A stretch of 64,000 nucleotides of DNA from Streptomyces sp. NRRL F-6676 (GTDB lineage Bacteria; Actinomycetota; Actinomycetes; Streptomycetales; Streptomycetaceae). Of this stretch, positions 10,901 to 19,668 are shown in pieces. The stretch is from positions 1 through 64,000 of the forward strand of contig NZ_JOHS01000019.1 of NCBI RefSeq assembly GCF_000725625.1. Reading direction: 5' to 3'. A model generated the notes under the pieces. It was not told the DNA's origin and searched no databases. It saw only the letters and a program-made list of their open reading frames with translations. Numbering within the stretch: position 1 is the stretch's first letter; each line of letters opens with the position of its first letter. A program made the position numbers and the translations under genes.

Positions 10901-11014
10901 CAACCGCGTGTGCGTGGAAAGGAAGACAGCAGCCGAGGCGACGACTGCTTCCGTCTGGATCGTGGACGTCACGTTCTCCACGTCCCAGCAGACGGAACGA
11001 TGGAAGTCAGACAT
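7958..11014 (-). CDS. dpdH: DpdH, large P-loop ATPase
   Basis: A 1018-residue ATPase. Walker A GESGSGKS is at 82-89 and a Walker B-like strand LLVEDF at 306-311, with an unusually long insert between them. A CDDC...C cluster near residue 420 probably binds zinc. The C-terminal 350 residues look helical. Length and layout fit DpdH, a restriction-module ATPase; the P-loop plus VEDF signature also recalls AAA+/STAND-like ATPases of defence systems. The ATG start overlaps dpdG by 8 nt. It may sense DNA or control the helicases, but no evidence in the sequence shows this directly. Confidence 0.8.
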   Translation of the reverse strand: MSDFHRSVCWDVENVTSTIQTEAVVASAAVFLSTHTRLSIQRCRINGRSFSSTGESVTEEDVQDDFLNRRPNTGTLLLPVVGESGSGKSHLVRWVKEKIKDSDDRKIIYLEKSKTSLRHVIDSLLDGVEDEEIEQIRKDIRHVTGTFTATSLARRLITQLSVTLADLGKDAVTGKKRQLVGPRGVSLLLQDPLLQEQMLEPESFIPKFAEQFLSDRETGEERPQRFSLDDLPLSPDAISSDMAAPTRHFVGMLMSKPELQVLAVELLNAYWDKAVQELSSLGGGRLLGAMKKVREIYARQGKEIILLVEDFALIQGVQGDLLDAITETSQRDGKTALAPMRTLMAITSGYFHDLPETAATRISTSTGGFVYNLDIVLGESKTGAEDIATFVAKYLNAARVGRDALERAEGDSVPNKCDDCTIKSLCHDSFGASVDGFGLYPFNRAALTRVVHSVAPQENPYAFIPRTVLGSGIIPILNDAYGSIRKGEFPSAFFQENYKAVRGVDKTLPNSVSEDVEARDPLHAKRRRKALEVWADAPAQLVNLPQGIGEAFSLPELDVDGQSAAPVRSLPTGGTSQQAITLVDAPQTPRATPALQRKLDVVEDWAASGSRLTTEVAHIVRTMVSRSVHYREDWLTPPLKPIGVGDAEGAGWNVKASTISIEDASAEALNKSAAITLERNPRNGEFFKSLVRVHAQDADGMRPQDVVRLASTAETYRAALRERVALNTEHSDRDLVAGLRVSLLGAALAGQVVPGMPIDALYAAAFDKGQAWARPDISSRTETWVKRLEAHLQHRAALVEALLSSLGLGQGAGAVHVIDAARAVALVTEAAQKWDLSSSELPKWAKEAAHPLRAGWDLAVRGQLQELTTLVHEIRERFPKSSGPGDRLVQQVSTALQMANAEGITGPQGPELEMRAASVAEADWNTVSLLEKELSRITENQDQSAENILAVAAAPRSPHLQAMRAYLKTADDLLDTALAAARMQTQNAVSDAADQLEGLLVEWQQAVDDATPPAEAGK

Positions 11015-11873
11015 GGGCGACCTCCTGTCGGGCGATGGACGAGCAAAGGCGCAGGGACGACTGCTCGGGGTCCTGCACCTTGATCGGCTGCTTTGCGTCG
11101 GAGTCGCTGCTCAAGACGAGCCACTTCTCGTACTCGCCCCGCATCAAGGCGAAGGAAAGCGCCGCGCCGGCAGTCCGGCCGTCCGCGATCCCATAGCCCA
11201 AACTGTTGGACAGGGCCCCGCCCGGAAGGACGGGAAGGTGTTCGCGCAGCAGGCGCAGGATATCCAGAGCATCCGCGGGAGTGTCAGGTGGCAGGTGCTC
11301 TTGCAACACCTGTTGCACGGCGCGCGTGCAGTCCGGAATGTAGCGTTGGGCGATATGTGGTGCCGGGGCGCCCAAACCGATACATGTCGCCCACGCCGTG
11401 AACGGTGACCATCGTGTGTCGTTCACGAAGACCAACTCTCCATCAGGCGCGTCTCTCTGGTGACGACTGTCCACCACGACCCAATTGAAGGACTCCGAGA
11501 ACGGATCGCGGGTCAGGCTCCACACGAGAGCTCGCCGCAGGTCGTCGGCGGTCTCGGCCGGTTGGTGCCCGCGCAGGCCCAGCACGGCGGAGCGCAGGGC
11601 ACGCTGGAAGGCGGCATAGTCGTGCCAAGAGAGGGTCGCGAGGTCACCCGACAAAGCCCAGTCCTGACCGTCGCTGCCTTCCTCGGCGAGCCCCAATGAC
11701 CGCAGAGCAGAGAGGGCGTAATGGACCGTCGTGAGCTTCTTTGATTCGCGGCTGTGCGGTTCAAGGAAGGCACGGAGCGTGTCGTAGGCCACTGGACCGG
11801 ATCGCGAGGCCAGGAAGCGCGCGACCACCCAGATCTCGCCGGGATACGGTACGGGCGTGTTGAGCAATGCCAT
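11007..11873 (-). CDS. dpdG: DpdG, protein of unknown function
   Basis: A 288-residue protein with no catalytic motif that I can identify. The first ~75 residues (residue 15 on, then the VHYALSALRSLGL segment) read like a winged-helix unit, so DNA or protein binding is possible. Its ATG shares one base with the dpdF stop (TAATG) and its 3' end overlaps dpdH by 8 nt, so production is coupled to both neighbours. The name is based on size and position between RecQ-like dpdF and ATPase dpdH, as in known dpd clusters. Confidence 0.7.
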   Translation of the reverse strand: MALLNTPVPYPGEIWVVARFLASRSGPVAYDTLRAFLEPHSRESKKLTTVHYALSALRSLGLAEEGSDGQDWALSGDLATLSWHDYAAFQRALRSAVLGLRGHQPAETADDLRRALVWSLTRDPFSESFNWVVVDSRHQRDAPDGELVFVNDTRWSPFTAWATCIGLGAPAPHIAQRYIPDCTRAVQQVLQEHLPPDTPADALDILRLLREHLPVLPGGALSNSLGYGIADGRTAGAALSFALMRGEYEKWLVLSSDSDAKQPIKVQDPEQSSLRLCSSIARQEVAHV

Positions 11874-14467
11874 TACCTGAACTCGCTTCTCGCGTGCTGG
11901 ATGTTCAACGACGGGTGGGTGGTCACGAAGGGAACCCCGGGCCTGGTTGGGTCCTCTACCTGCCGGGGAAGCAGGAGATATAGAGGGTCCCCATCCTCAA
12001 GCCGGTATTGGAGTTCCTCATCGAGGCGCGATGTCGCCTCATCGGCAACCCAGGCGATGGTGGCTGGGGTGCCACTGCCCACCAGGCTGCTGTCGTGATC
12101 GACGAGCACTGGATGCCCCGGTGCCTGCTCCTGTATCTGGCGGGCCAGTTCTGTGTCAAGGCCGGGGCCGGCGAAGTGGCATACACCCGAGCGCGCCATC
12201 TTCACCAGCACAGGCAGCAAGTTCTCTCTGCGCTCCGCAGAGTCCTGCCAGTAGATGCTGAGGTGCGAAGTCCGGGGGTGCAAGTGGGCCAGAGGAGGGT
12301 CGGACAAGGGCCACTCAACAGCGGTCGGATCCGGCGAGAGCGGCTTGCGATAGTGGGACGCCGCCTCTTCAGACGGAAGTCCCTGACGCCGACAGAAAGG
12401 ACAACCACGGCAGGCTGTCATGGTGTAGTGACGCCCACCCCTGCCGCCTGCGATCGAGTAATACTCGGCCAGGGTGTCAGCAATGCACCGCTCGTGACGC
12501 AAGACGGTCAACATCACGCGCAGAGAGTTCCGCTGGGCATCCTTGACACTTGAGCGGATGCCCTCGTAAGCGGCGCGGAAGTGCTCTGGATTGTTGGTCT
12601 GCCCCTCCACCAGTTCGATCTCGATCCGGTCTCGGACAGTGTCGTAGAACTCGGTGATCCGCGCCTGCCAGTTCGCAGCATCTTCGCCGGACTCACGAAT
12701 CGGGGGTGTAGGAGGGAAGGCCCGGATCAGTCCGATGCGATCCATCATGTTGAGCAGGCGAACGTTCCAGTCCCTGTGCGTGGCATACCCAACGGACATC
12801 CGCGGTGGCCGCACGGTCAAGTCGAGCAAGTAGCGGTTACCGTGAAGGTGATGCCCCTTGGTGAACATCGCCCGCCACCGTCCCCACGCAGTGTCCGCCA
12901 TGAGGATCTTCTGCTCGTTCAGCGACTGGGCCGTGGCATGGTCGCCCGGTGCCGACGCCAGGTAGGCAATCGAGGGACTGCCGTCGCGGCCGCCGCGTCC
13001 GACTTCCTGGTAGTAGCGGTCCACGGTCTCGGGCACGCAAGCGTGTACGACACTGCGTACATCATCGAGGTCGACCCCCAGCCCAAAAGCGGAGGTGCCG
13101 ACGACAACATCGTATTCGGTTGCAACAGCACCATGATCCGTGCGGCCCGACCAGCCCTCAAGCGCGCGACGACGCCCAGCGTCGTTGACGTCCCCGTGCA
13201 CGACGGCGACGCGCTGCATTCCTGCAGTGCGCAGAGCCTCAACCCACTCGGCGGCGTGCTTCTTCTGAGTCGCATACAGCACCATCGGCTTCGGCAGGCG
13301 CACAACAGCCCTCAGAACTGCTGCAGACCGCTCCTCATCCGAGTTGAACGCGTCGAAGAAGTAAGCAGGTTCGCTGCGAAGTTCGGAGGCCCATACCACT
13401 TCGGTGCGTTCACCGGAACCGAACAGGTCCCGTAGAGTCGTTACCTGCTGCTCGGTGAGCGTGGCACTCATTGCGACTGTCCTGGGCGCACGCCCCTTGG
13501 GAGCGATCTCTCTCCACGCCCGGTGGGGGGCAGCCAGGCTCTGAAACTCCGAGCGGAACTCGTTGCCCCACTGCTCGACGAGGTGCGCCTCGTCCAGGAC
13601 CACGTAGTTCAGGTGCCCGTCCTGGGCGGCATCGCGAAGGGCTTTACTGAGCCCGGCGACCACAGCTTCCGGAGAAGCGATGACAAGTGCCTGTCGCCCC
13701 GCGGAGATGTCCGATCGCATCTGCTCCTTGTCGGCCTCGTTCAACTCCCCGAAATACGCATACCGCTTGTGCAGAGCGCCAGGATCACGCCTGCTCAACA
13801 ACTCACGAACACGTCGCTCCATGTCGATGGCCAGGACCACAGTGGGAACGATCATCAAGGAAACGCCACTGCTTCGGCCGGCCAGCACGGCACCGGCCAG
13901 TGCCACCGGCGTCTTACCGTGGCCGGTAGGCAGGCAGACCAGAAGTGTCTCGTCTGCCGGCATCAGGACGACCGAGCGTGCCGCTTGACGTTGCCCCTTG
14001 GAAAGATAGTGACCGTATCCGAGGACATCCTTCCAAAACGGATCGGCCGGCACTGCTTCCAGGACCCGGCACAGGACGGAGTCCTTTCCCAAGACTGCTT
14101 CACGGACCTGTGCAAGCCCTGCTTTGTGAGCCGGTCCGTCACCCTCAACCGGAGCCCATTCCTGACCTCGCAGAAGTACACGGCTCCCGTCGACCACCAC
14201 GTCGTAACCGCCCTGCCGCCACTGATCAACGGTGGGCAGGCCCTCTCGCAGCGGCACGGACAACTGGCCCGTCCGCCCCAGCGCCTGGTGGTGCAGAAGG
14301 AGTTGCCGAGTCAGCGAGACAATGTCCAGCCAGCCGCTAGCACCCTTCTGCAGCCCGGCCAGGGCATCCCTCAAACGGCGAAGAACGCCCTTGGCCAGCA
14401 CGTCCGGCTTCACCTCAGGCCACTCGTGGAACAGGCGCTGAGCGCTCACCCATGCATCTTCAGACAT
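11873..14467 (-). CDS. dpdF: DpdF, RecQ-like DEAH helicase
   Basis: An 864-residue superfamily 2 helicase. Walker A TGHGKT is at 181-186, DEAH at 292-295, then AMSATL (motif III) and a RecQ-like C-half: TSAFGLGVDL, then QEVGRGGRDG (motif VI). A downstream CRGCPFC cluster with further cysteines probably forms the RecQ-type zinc site. The last ~150 residues look like a small accessory domain. This fits DpdF of the Dpd restriction module. The ATG overlaps the dpdE stop by one base (TGATG), and its own stop overlaps the dpdG start in the same way. Confidence 0.85.
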   Translation of the reverse strand: MSEDAWVSAQRLFHEWPEVKPDVLAKGVLRRLRDALAGLQKGASGWLDIVSLTRQLLLHHQALGRTGQLSVPLREGLPTVDQWRQGGYDVVVDGSRVLLRGQEWAPVEGDGPAHKAGLAQVREAVLGKDSVLCRVLEAVPADPFWKDVLGYGHYLSKGQRQAARSVVLMPADETLLVCLPTGHGKTPVALAGAVLAGRSSGVSLMIVPTVVLAIDMERRVRELLSRRDPGALHKRYAYFGELNEADKEQMRSDISAGRQALVIASPEAVVAGLSKALRDAAQDGHLNYVVLDEAHLVEQWGNEFRSEFQSLAAPHRAWREIAPKGRAPRTVAMSATLTEQQVTTLRDLFGSGERTEVVWASELRSEPAYFFDAFNSDEERSAAVLRAVVRLPKPMVLYATQKKHAAEWVEALRTAGMQRVAVVHGDVNDAGRRRALEGWSGRTDHGAVATEYDVVVGTSAFGLGVDLDDVRSVVHACVPETVDRYYQEVGRGGRDGSPSIAYLASAPGDHATAQSLNEQKILMADTAWGRWRAMFTKGHHLHGNRYLLDLTVRPPRMSVGYATHRDWNVRLLNMMDRIGLIRAFPPTPPIRESGEDAANWQARITEFYDTVRDRIEIELVEGQTNNPEHFRAAYEGIRSSVKDAQRNSLRVMLTVLRHERCIADTLAEYYSIAGGRGGRHYTMTACRGCPFCRRQGLPSEEAASHYRKPLSPDPTAVEWPLSDPPLAHLHPRTSHLSIYWQDSAERRENLLPVLVKMARSGVCHFAGPGLDTELARQIQEQAPGHPVLVDHDSSLVGSGTPATIAWVADEATSRLDEELQYRLEDGDPLYLLLPRQVEDPTRPGVPFVTTHPSLNIQHARSEFR

Positions 14468-17400
14468 CAGTAGGCCCGTTCCAATCCGCGGCGCACCAGG
14501 CAGGCAGTCGCGACGACCCGGACAACGGGCTGCGACAACCCCTCAGCGAGGGAGGTCAGCACCTCCGCGTCGGTAACCAGGCTTTCGGTGTCGCGAAGAA
14601 GTCGGCCCGCCGCTTGCCGCGCGTGGGCCTGCGAGTGCAGCACCGCGGAAACCTCCAGCGCTTTGTGCTGGGCGTCCTGACAGATTGCCGCGAGATCCGT
14701 GTGCGCGTGTAGAAACTTCAACGCCGCTTGCTGCGCGTCACGCACGTACGTGGCCGCGTGCTCCTGGCCTCCGAACACCTCGAACAACTCCGAGGCACGC
14801 TGACTGTTGTAGTTGCAGTCACCCTTGCTCTTGTCGTATGGACGATTCAGGAAGGCCAACTGGGCGTCCGTCGTTATGGGCTGGTTCGTACCCGATTCGA
14901 TCCAAACGCGCCTGATGACAGGAGGGAAGATCCGATCCGCCTGGCGGCGTAGGGCCCTTGCGGCGTCCGCGCTGTCTTTGACGTGTTCCAGTGCGGCAGA
15001 GGTGTCAGCCTCGATGAGGAAATCGAAGCCGAAGTACGGCTGCGGTTCTTGCTCTAGCGACATGCCGCGGTCGATTCGCCTGAAGGCAGCACTCTGGCCG
15101 AGACTGTCGCTGAGGACGGCTTCGGACAGCATGTCCACCAGAGGATTGCCCACGCGGAACAGTCGTGCGTCGCGACTGCGAAGTGCCCGCGACCGATTGA
15201 ACATCGCGTGAGCGATCTCATCGTCGGGGATGCGATCCTTGACCCGCTTCCAGTGACGGGGCGCGAGAAGCGGACGGGCCGAGCCGTCGTTGATCAGAAA
15301 GCGCCGAGCCGGGGCTCCCTGGATGGAACGATCGAGGGAAGGCAGCCTGATACCCCCTGAGGTGCCGTCCGTGTAGGCCAGGAGCGCCTTTTCCGTCTCT
15401 GACCAATGAAGCTCGACTTCCGTCAGCGCGGCCGGAATGCTGCGCAAGCGCTGAGACGACACGTGGATGGACTCCAAAAGGTCCATCTTGCGGATTTCGT
15501 TGCGTTCCTTGCCAAGCTGGGCACCCACAGTCTCCTGCTGCGCCACAAGCCCTTCTGGCCCGCCCTCCACTGCACCGGTCCACACACGGGTGACGGACTG
15601 GGCGATGGCGTCCTGCAGGGTGGAAACGGAACGATCGAAGACCCTGTAACCATCCCCAAGAAGAGCGGCCCACGCCTCCGCGAACGAACTGTCCGGGCCG
15701 TTTTCCTCGGCCAGCCGGAATTGAAGCGCGGGAACCCTCGCACCGGGCAGAGCCGGCCCCGGATAGCGGTCAATGCGGCCCAGACGCTGCTCCAGTTGGT
15801 TGGGCGACCAGGGAAGCCTCAGATGGATGACACAGTCGGCTGCCTGCAGGTTCAGGCCGTCTTCGGCCGTATCGTCAACGACGAGTACTGCCTGCCCGGG
15901 CGTGTGATCTGTCCAACGACAGACTTCGGTTGCCGCCTGAGCCGCGCCCAGAGCACGCGTGTGCTCGGCGACCACTACTTTCGGGAAGTCGGAGCGCAAC
16001 TGACCTGCCAGCACACCAGCCAACTGGCCAGGCCCACAGAAAACGACGGTGCGCCTTGCCTTCCGCATCACAGGAAGCACCGCCCGAATGATGTCCTTCA
16101 GGTCCTCCTTGCTCGGCTCACCCGCCGCAGGCCAGTCCCTCTCGGCCTCGGCCAGCACAAACGACTCGCAGGCCAGCACCGGCACACCGGAAAGCAGATC
16201 CTGCTCCCGCGGTGAGAGCCCGGCACGCTCGCCGGCATCGGCGTCAGCCCCCACCCGCCACCGCAGCGCATCGATGGCGTCATACGGAAGTGCCAATGCC
16301 CGCGAGGTGAGAACCGCCAAGGGCATGGCGTACTGCGAGAGGTGATCGCTCAGCCCCTCGTTCTCCAGGTGATCCAGTACCGAGTTCCACCAGCGCATCA
16401 CGACTGCGCCCCCGGCCTCCATGACCGTCGAGGGCGAGTAGATGGGTTCAGGGCGCTGGCGGCCACGCACCTCATAGGGAAGTGCCTCGGCGTCGGGGCC
16501 ACTGCCTTCTTGCAGCACCGCCTCACGCCGGTTGCGAATCACTCGACGGTGGATCCGGTACGTCTCACTGATGTGTGCACGCAACTCAGTGACCCGACGG
16601 GTGAACTCAACTTGCTCATCGGGACTCTTCAACTCGTCTTCCTCGTCGAGCATGTCGAGGGCTTCGTCCGCGAGTTGAGCCAAACGGACATCGGTGGAGG
16701 GAACCTGCGCTCGAATCTGGTCGATGCTGTCCCTGATGACGTAGGTGTATTCGGGGTCCAAGGAGTAGACCGAGTTGGCCAACTTTTCACGCATGCGGTA
16801 ACGGTCCTCGAAGTCCTGGCGCCGCTCCCACGAGTAGAGTTCCGGGTCGAGCAGGTGAAGCAGACCAAGGTTCGTCAGGTAGCCCGACGTCACGGGGGTG
16901 GCAGACAGCAGCAGCAACCGCTCGGCCGCGTGTACAAGCTCGCACAACTCCCTATAAGGCGTCTCATCCGGACCTACCTGCACCAGTGCGTGGGCCTCGT
17001 CCACGACGACGAGGTCGGCATGGCTGTATCCAGTCCACTTCTCGGGGGTCTCGTGGCTGGTGACGACGATCCCTGCTTCAGGGAAGTCCCCGATGTGGAA
17101 CTTGTCCGTGAGTTCGGACAGCCACTGGCGGCGAAGAGCGGCGGGCGAGACCACCACCACGCACGCCTCGGGATTGTCGATGAGGACCTGCCGCACGACA
17201 TACCCGGCCTCGATCGTTTTCCCGAGGCCGACCTCATCAGCCAGGAGATAGCGCTGGACAGGGTCGGAGAGGACCGTGAGTGCGGCGTTCACCTGGTGTG
17301 GAAAAATCTCCACCGTCGACGAAAGGAACGTGCTCATGTCAGCGCAGGCGCCACGCTGCCGGACGATGTCTTTAAGGACGGGGAGTCTCGCGTCCCGGTA

Positions 17401-17805
17401 CGGCGTCGTACTGCCACCGCGGACGGTCAGATCCGCAGCGGGGTCCACCACGGGACGATCCCAGCGAACGTGAAGATGTTCCTCAGGAACGGGCAGGTCG
17501 TAGTCCATGTTGGGGAATCTGACGATGTAGGAACGCCGAGCGGGCTCTGCCTGTATGACGCGACCTGCGTTCCACAATCCGTCCGGACTCCTCCACCAGA
17601 TGCGCTCCTCGCGCTCCAGAACGACCCGTTGGCCCAGGTGGTCCGCCACCCATTGCGACTGTGCGATCATGGCGGACGGCGACTCGAAGTAGTCAACGCG
17701 GATGTGCCCCGCGTCTACCTCCCCGACTTTGCCGATCCCCGGGCCCCCAGGCACGCGCACAAAGGTACCGAGTTGTCTTGCGCTGATCATGTGGCCCTGC
17801 TTCAC
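14467..17805 (-). CDS. dpdE: DpdE, SNF2/RapA-type helicase
   Basis: First gene of the dpd operon, 1112 residues. Residues 10-115 form two small beta-rich modules like the tudor/SH3-like N-terminus of RapA. The SNF2 ATPase follows: motif I DEVGLGKT at 190-197, DEAH at 269-272, LSATP at 300-304, motif V/VI (EDGLNLQ ... QRLGRIDR) in the second lobe. The C-terminal 350 residues match no domain I know. This fits DpdE, an SNF2 helicase assigned to restriction. The GTG at 17805 follows a GGGGG purine run. An ATG at 17790 is an alternative start. Confidence 0.85.
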   Translation of the reverse strand: MKQGHMISARQLGTFVRVPGGPGIGKVGEVDAGHIRVDYFESPSAMIAQSQWVADHLGQRVVLEREERIWWRSPDGLWNAGRVIQAEPARRSYIVRFPNMDYDLPVPEEHLHVRWDRPVVDPAADLTVRGGSTTPYRDARLPVLKDIVRQRGACADMSTFLSSTVEIFPHQVNAALTVLSDPVQRYLLADEVGLGKTIEAGYVVRQVLIDNPEACVVVVSPAALRRQWLSELTDKFHIGDFPEAGIVVTSHETPEKWTGYSHADLVVVDEAHALVQVGPDETPYRELCELVHAAERLLLLSATPVTSGYLTNLGLLHLLDPELYSWERRQDFEDRYRMREKLANSVYSLDPEYTYVIRDSIDQIRAQVPSTDVRLAQLADEALDMLDEEDELKSPDEQVEFTRRVTELRAHISETYRIHRRVIRNRREAVLQEGSGPDAEALPYEVRGRQRPEPIYSPSTVMEAGGAVVMRWWNSVLDHLENEGLSDHLSQYAMPLAVLTSRALALPYDAIDALRWRVGADADAGERAGLSPREQDLLSGVPVLACESFVLAEAERDWPAAGEPSKEDLKDIIRAVLPVMRKARRTVVFCGPGQLAGVLAGQLRSDFPKVVVAEHTRALGAAQAATEVCRWTDHTPGQAVLVVDDTAEDGLNLQAADCVIHLRLPWSPNQLEQRLGRIDRYPGPALPGARVPALQFRLAEENGPDSSFAEAWAALLGDGYRVFDRSVSTLQDAIAQSVTRVWTGAVEGGPEGLVAQQETVGAQLGKERNEIRKMDLLESIHVSSQRLRSIPAALTEVELHWSETEKALLAYTDGTSGGIRLPSLDRSIQGAPARRFLINDGSARPLLAPRHWKRVKDRIPDDEIAHAMFNRSRALRSRDARLFRVGNPLVDMLSEAVLSDSLGQSAAFRRIDRGMSLEQEPQPYFGFDFLIEADTSAALEHVKDSADAARALRRQADRIFPPVIRRVWIESGTNQPITTDAQLAFLNRPYDKSKGDCNYNSQRASELFEVFGGQEHAATYVRDAQQAALKFLHAHTDLAAICQDAQHKALEVSAVLHSQAHARQAAGRLLRDTESLVTDAEVLTSLAEGLSQPVVRVVATACLVRRGLERAY

Positions 17806-18164
17806 GGTCTTGCCCCCGACTGTTGTGCAAGTCGCCCTCCCCAGGGCGCAGCGCCCCCCGGCGCCGTAGCTGCATATCCTTCACCATTTGATCACAAGTG
17901 CTCTAGGTTGTTGAACCCTTGAGGATGTGTCGTCTGCGGGGGTGGATGCGGCGCCACCTCATAGATGCAACGTGCAACGGATGATAAGGGACGCCTATCT
18001 CTTTTGTCGTGGTTTCAGCAGGTCGGATGCCAAAGTGGGCACTCCCCTCCACCGTCAGGTGGTGCAGCCTGCATGCACTCCAGCCAGTCATCCCTGACTG
18101 CGCTCGCTCTGCATCCAAGAATCTCTGTCGGCAACGGCCGAATGGCGGGCCGAGGGCTCCGGTT
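17806..18164. other. intergenic region upstream of the dpd operon
   Basis: About 360 nt without a convincing gene. It must carry the dpdE promoter on the minus strand, but I see no clear -35/-10 pair. Toward its right side is an AAAGTGGGC motif (about 18031-18040). It recurs, reading GAAAAGTGGGCCAC, near 18166, like the repeated end sequences of IS21-family elements. Confidence 0.4.
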
Positions 18165-18195
18165 GAAAAGTGGGCCACGTGACGTCAGTTGGTGT

Positions 18196-18690
18196 TCATT
18201 CCCCTGCGCGGGCGGTGGCCACCCGTCCGAGGTCCCGTCCGCGCATGCGGTGGCTGTCTCCGTTCAGCGAGATGACTTGGCATGGTGGATGAGACGGTCG
18301 ATCATCGCGGCGGCAACGGTGTCGTCTTCGAAGACTTCTCCCCAGCGCCCGAAGGGCTTGTTGCTGGTCACGATCACCGACGCCCGTTCGTAGCGGCCCG
18401 AGATGAACTGGAAGAACAGGTTGGCGGCCGCGGGCTCGAAGGGGATGTATCCGACCTCGTCGCCGGTGATCAACGTGGCCGAGGCGGACGAGTTGGTCGT
18501 CGAGGCGGCCCACCTCGTTCGCCTACGCAAGGCGGGTCACCCACTGGGCCGCGGTCGCGAAGGCGACGCGATGGCCAGCCTGACAGGCCCAGATCCCGAC
18601 CCCTGTCGCCAGATGCGTCTTACCCGTCCCGGGCGGGCCGAGGAAGACGATGTTCTCCTTGCCCGTGACGAAGTCGAGGGTTCGCAGGTG
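18196..18690 (-). pseudogene. istB C-terminal fragment (IS21 ATPase), frameshifted
   Basis: The minus-strand reading begins at LRTLDFVTGKE and contains the Walker A GPPGTGKTHLA and, after a frameshift near 18520, the conserved DEVGYIPFEP and SNKPFGRWGEVF segments. A second frame change near 18280 is needed to reach the typical end (VISLNGDSHRMRGRDLG). The N-terminal DNA-binding third is missing here and lies on the opposite strand at 19333-19668. The fragment is non-functional. Confidence 0.8.
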
Positions 18691-18694
18691 GGCC

Positions 18695-19340
18695 TCAGCG
18701 GACCTGATCGCCGGGCACTGGCAGTTGCTGGCCCAGATGAGCGGTGTCGTCAAAGCTCTGGTCTGGGACAACGGGGGTGCGGTCGACTCGTGGCGGGGCG
18801 GCCGCGGCCGATGGAGGACTTCGCGGCCTTTTCGCCGGGCTGCAGGGCATCAGGATCATCCAGTGCCGGCCCGGGAGCCCAGAGGCGAAAGGGCTCGTCG
18901 AGCGGGCGAACGGATATCTGGAGACCTCGTTCCTGCCGGGACGGGTACTCGCTTCACTCAGTGATTTCAACGTCCCGCTGCAGGACTGGCTGCGGCGGGC
19001 CCACCGGCGCATCCACCGCACGTTGCAGGCTCGCCCCTCCGACGACGTCGACACCGACCGGGCAGGGATGCTGCCGCTGCCGCCGGGCTGGTGGCGGACC
19101 TCGCTGCGGCTGCCCCGGGATTATTACGTCCGCATCGACACCTGCGACTACTCCGTCCATCCACGCGCGGTCGGCCGTCTGATCGAGGTCAAAGCTGGTC
19201 TGGAGGAGGCACGGCGCCGGCCTGCCCACTCCGTGGACCCGCTCGAGGCCGAACAGCGGTCCTTGGAAACCTACGACCGCATCTTCGGTGTCATCGAGGG
19301 CGGGCCTGGGCCAGCGCGGGGGAGGGGATCGCATGACCAC
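18695..19340 (+). pseudogene. istA C-terminal fragment (IS21 transposase), frameshifted
   Basis: The plus-strand reading starts inside the DDE catalytic domain (GHWQLLAQ ... ALVWDNGGAV), shifts frame near 18800, and continues with the PEAKGLVERANGYLE segment, which holds the catalytic Glu, and the beta-barrel region (LPRDYYVRIDTCDYSVHP). The first half of the transposase is absent. A further frame change near the end hides the normal ATGA overlap with istB at 19333. Dead remnant. Confidence 0.8.
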
Positions 19341-19668
19341 CATGGAGGCGGCCGGCAGCAGCCGCGATGTTACATCCGAACTCGCTTATCTAACACGCGT
19401 GTTGAAGGCCCCGGCGTTGCGGGAGGCGGCCACCCGACTCGCGCAATGGGCTCAGGCGGAGGGCTGGAGCCACGAGGAATATCTGGCGGCCTGCCTCCAG
19501 CCCGAGGTCGCCGTCCGCGACTCCCACGGCGCCGAAAGCCGCATCCGGGCGGCCCGGTTTCCGGCCCGCAAGTCGTTGGAGGACTTCGACTTCGACCACC
19601 AGCGGTCGGTGAAACGCGAGACCATCGCCCAGCCCGGCAGCATCCTCGCCGTGATCCACCGCAAGTAA
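19333..19668 (+). pseudogene. istB N-terminal fragment
   Basis: It begins at the natural istB start (MTTMEAAGSS), covers the helical N-terminal domain (LREAATRLAQWAQAEGWSHE ... ARFPARKSLEDFDF) and then diverges after KRETIAQ, ending about 110 residues in. The ATPase domain that should follow lies inverted at 18196-18690. The two pieces together nearly rebuild one istB. Confidence 0.8.

Larger units (their letters stand above)
18166..19668. mobile_element. scrambled IS21-family insertion sequence remnant
   Basis: It consists of three pieces of an IS21-type element: the C-terminal two thirds of IstB on the minus strand (18196-18690), a C-terminal part of the IstA transposase on the plus strand (18695-19340) and the N-terminal third of IstB on the plus strand (19333-19668). 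All are frameshifted or truncated, so the element cannot move. A GAAAAGTGGGCCAC sequence near 18166 looks like an IS21-type terminal repeat. It lies between the dpd operon and the tRNA-side genes. Confidence 0.75.

Noticed and set aside
258..17805. DISARM system
   Set aside because: DISARM shares the SNF2, DUF1998 and PLD proteins but needs a methylase and DrmA/DrmB; here a RecQ-like helicase, DpdG, DpdH and DpdI-type proteins are present and no methylase.
17903..18178. 91-codon minus-strand ORF
   Set aside because: Low-quality translation in a region that looks like an IS21 end and dpd promoter DNA.
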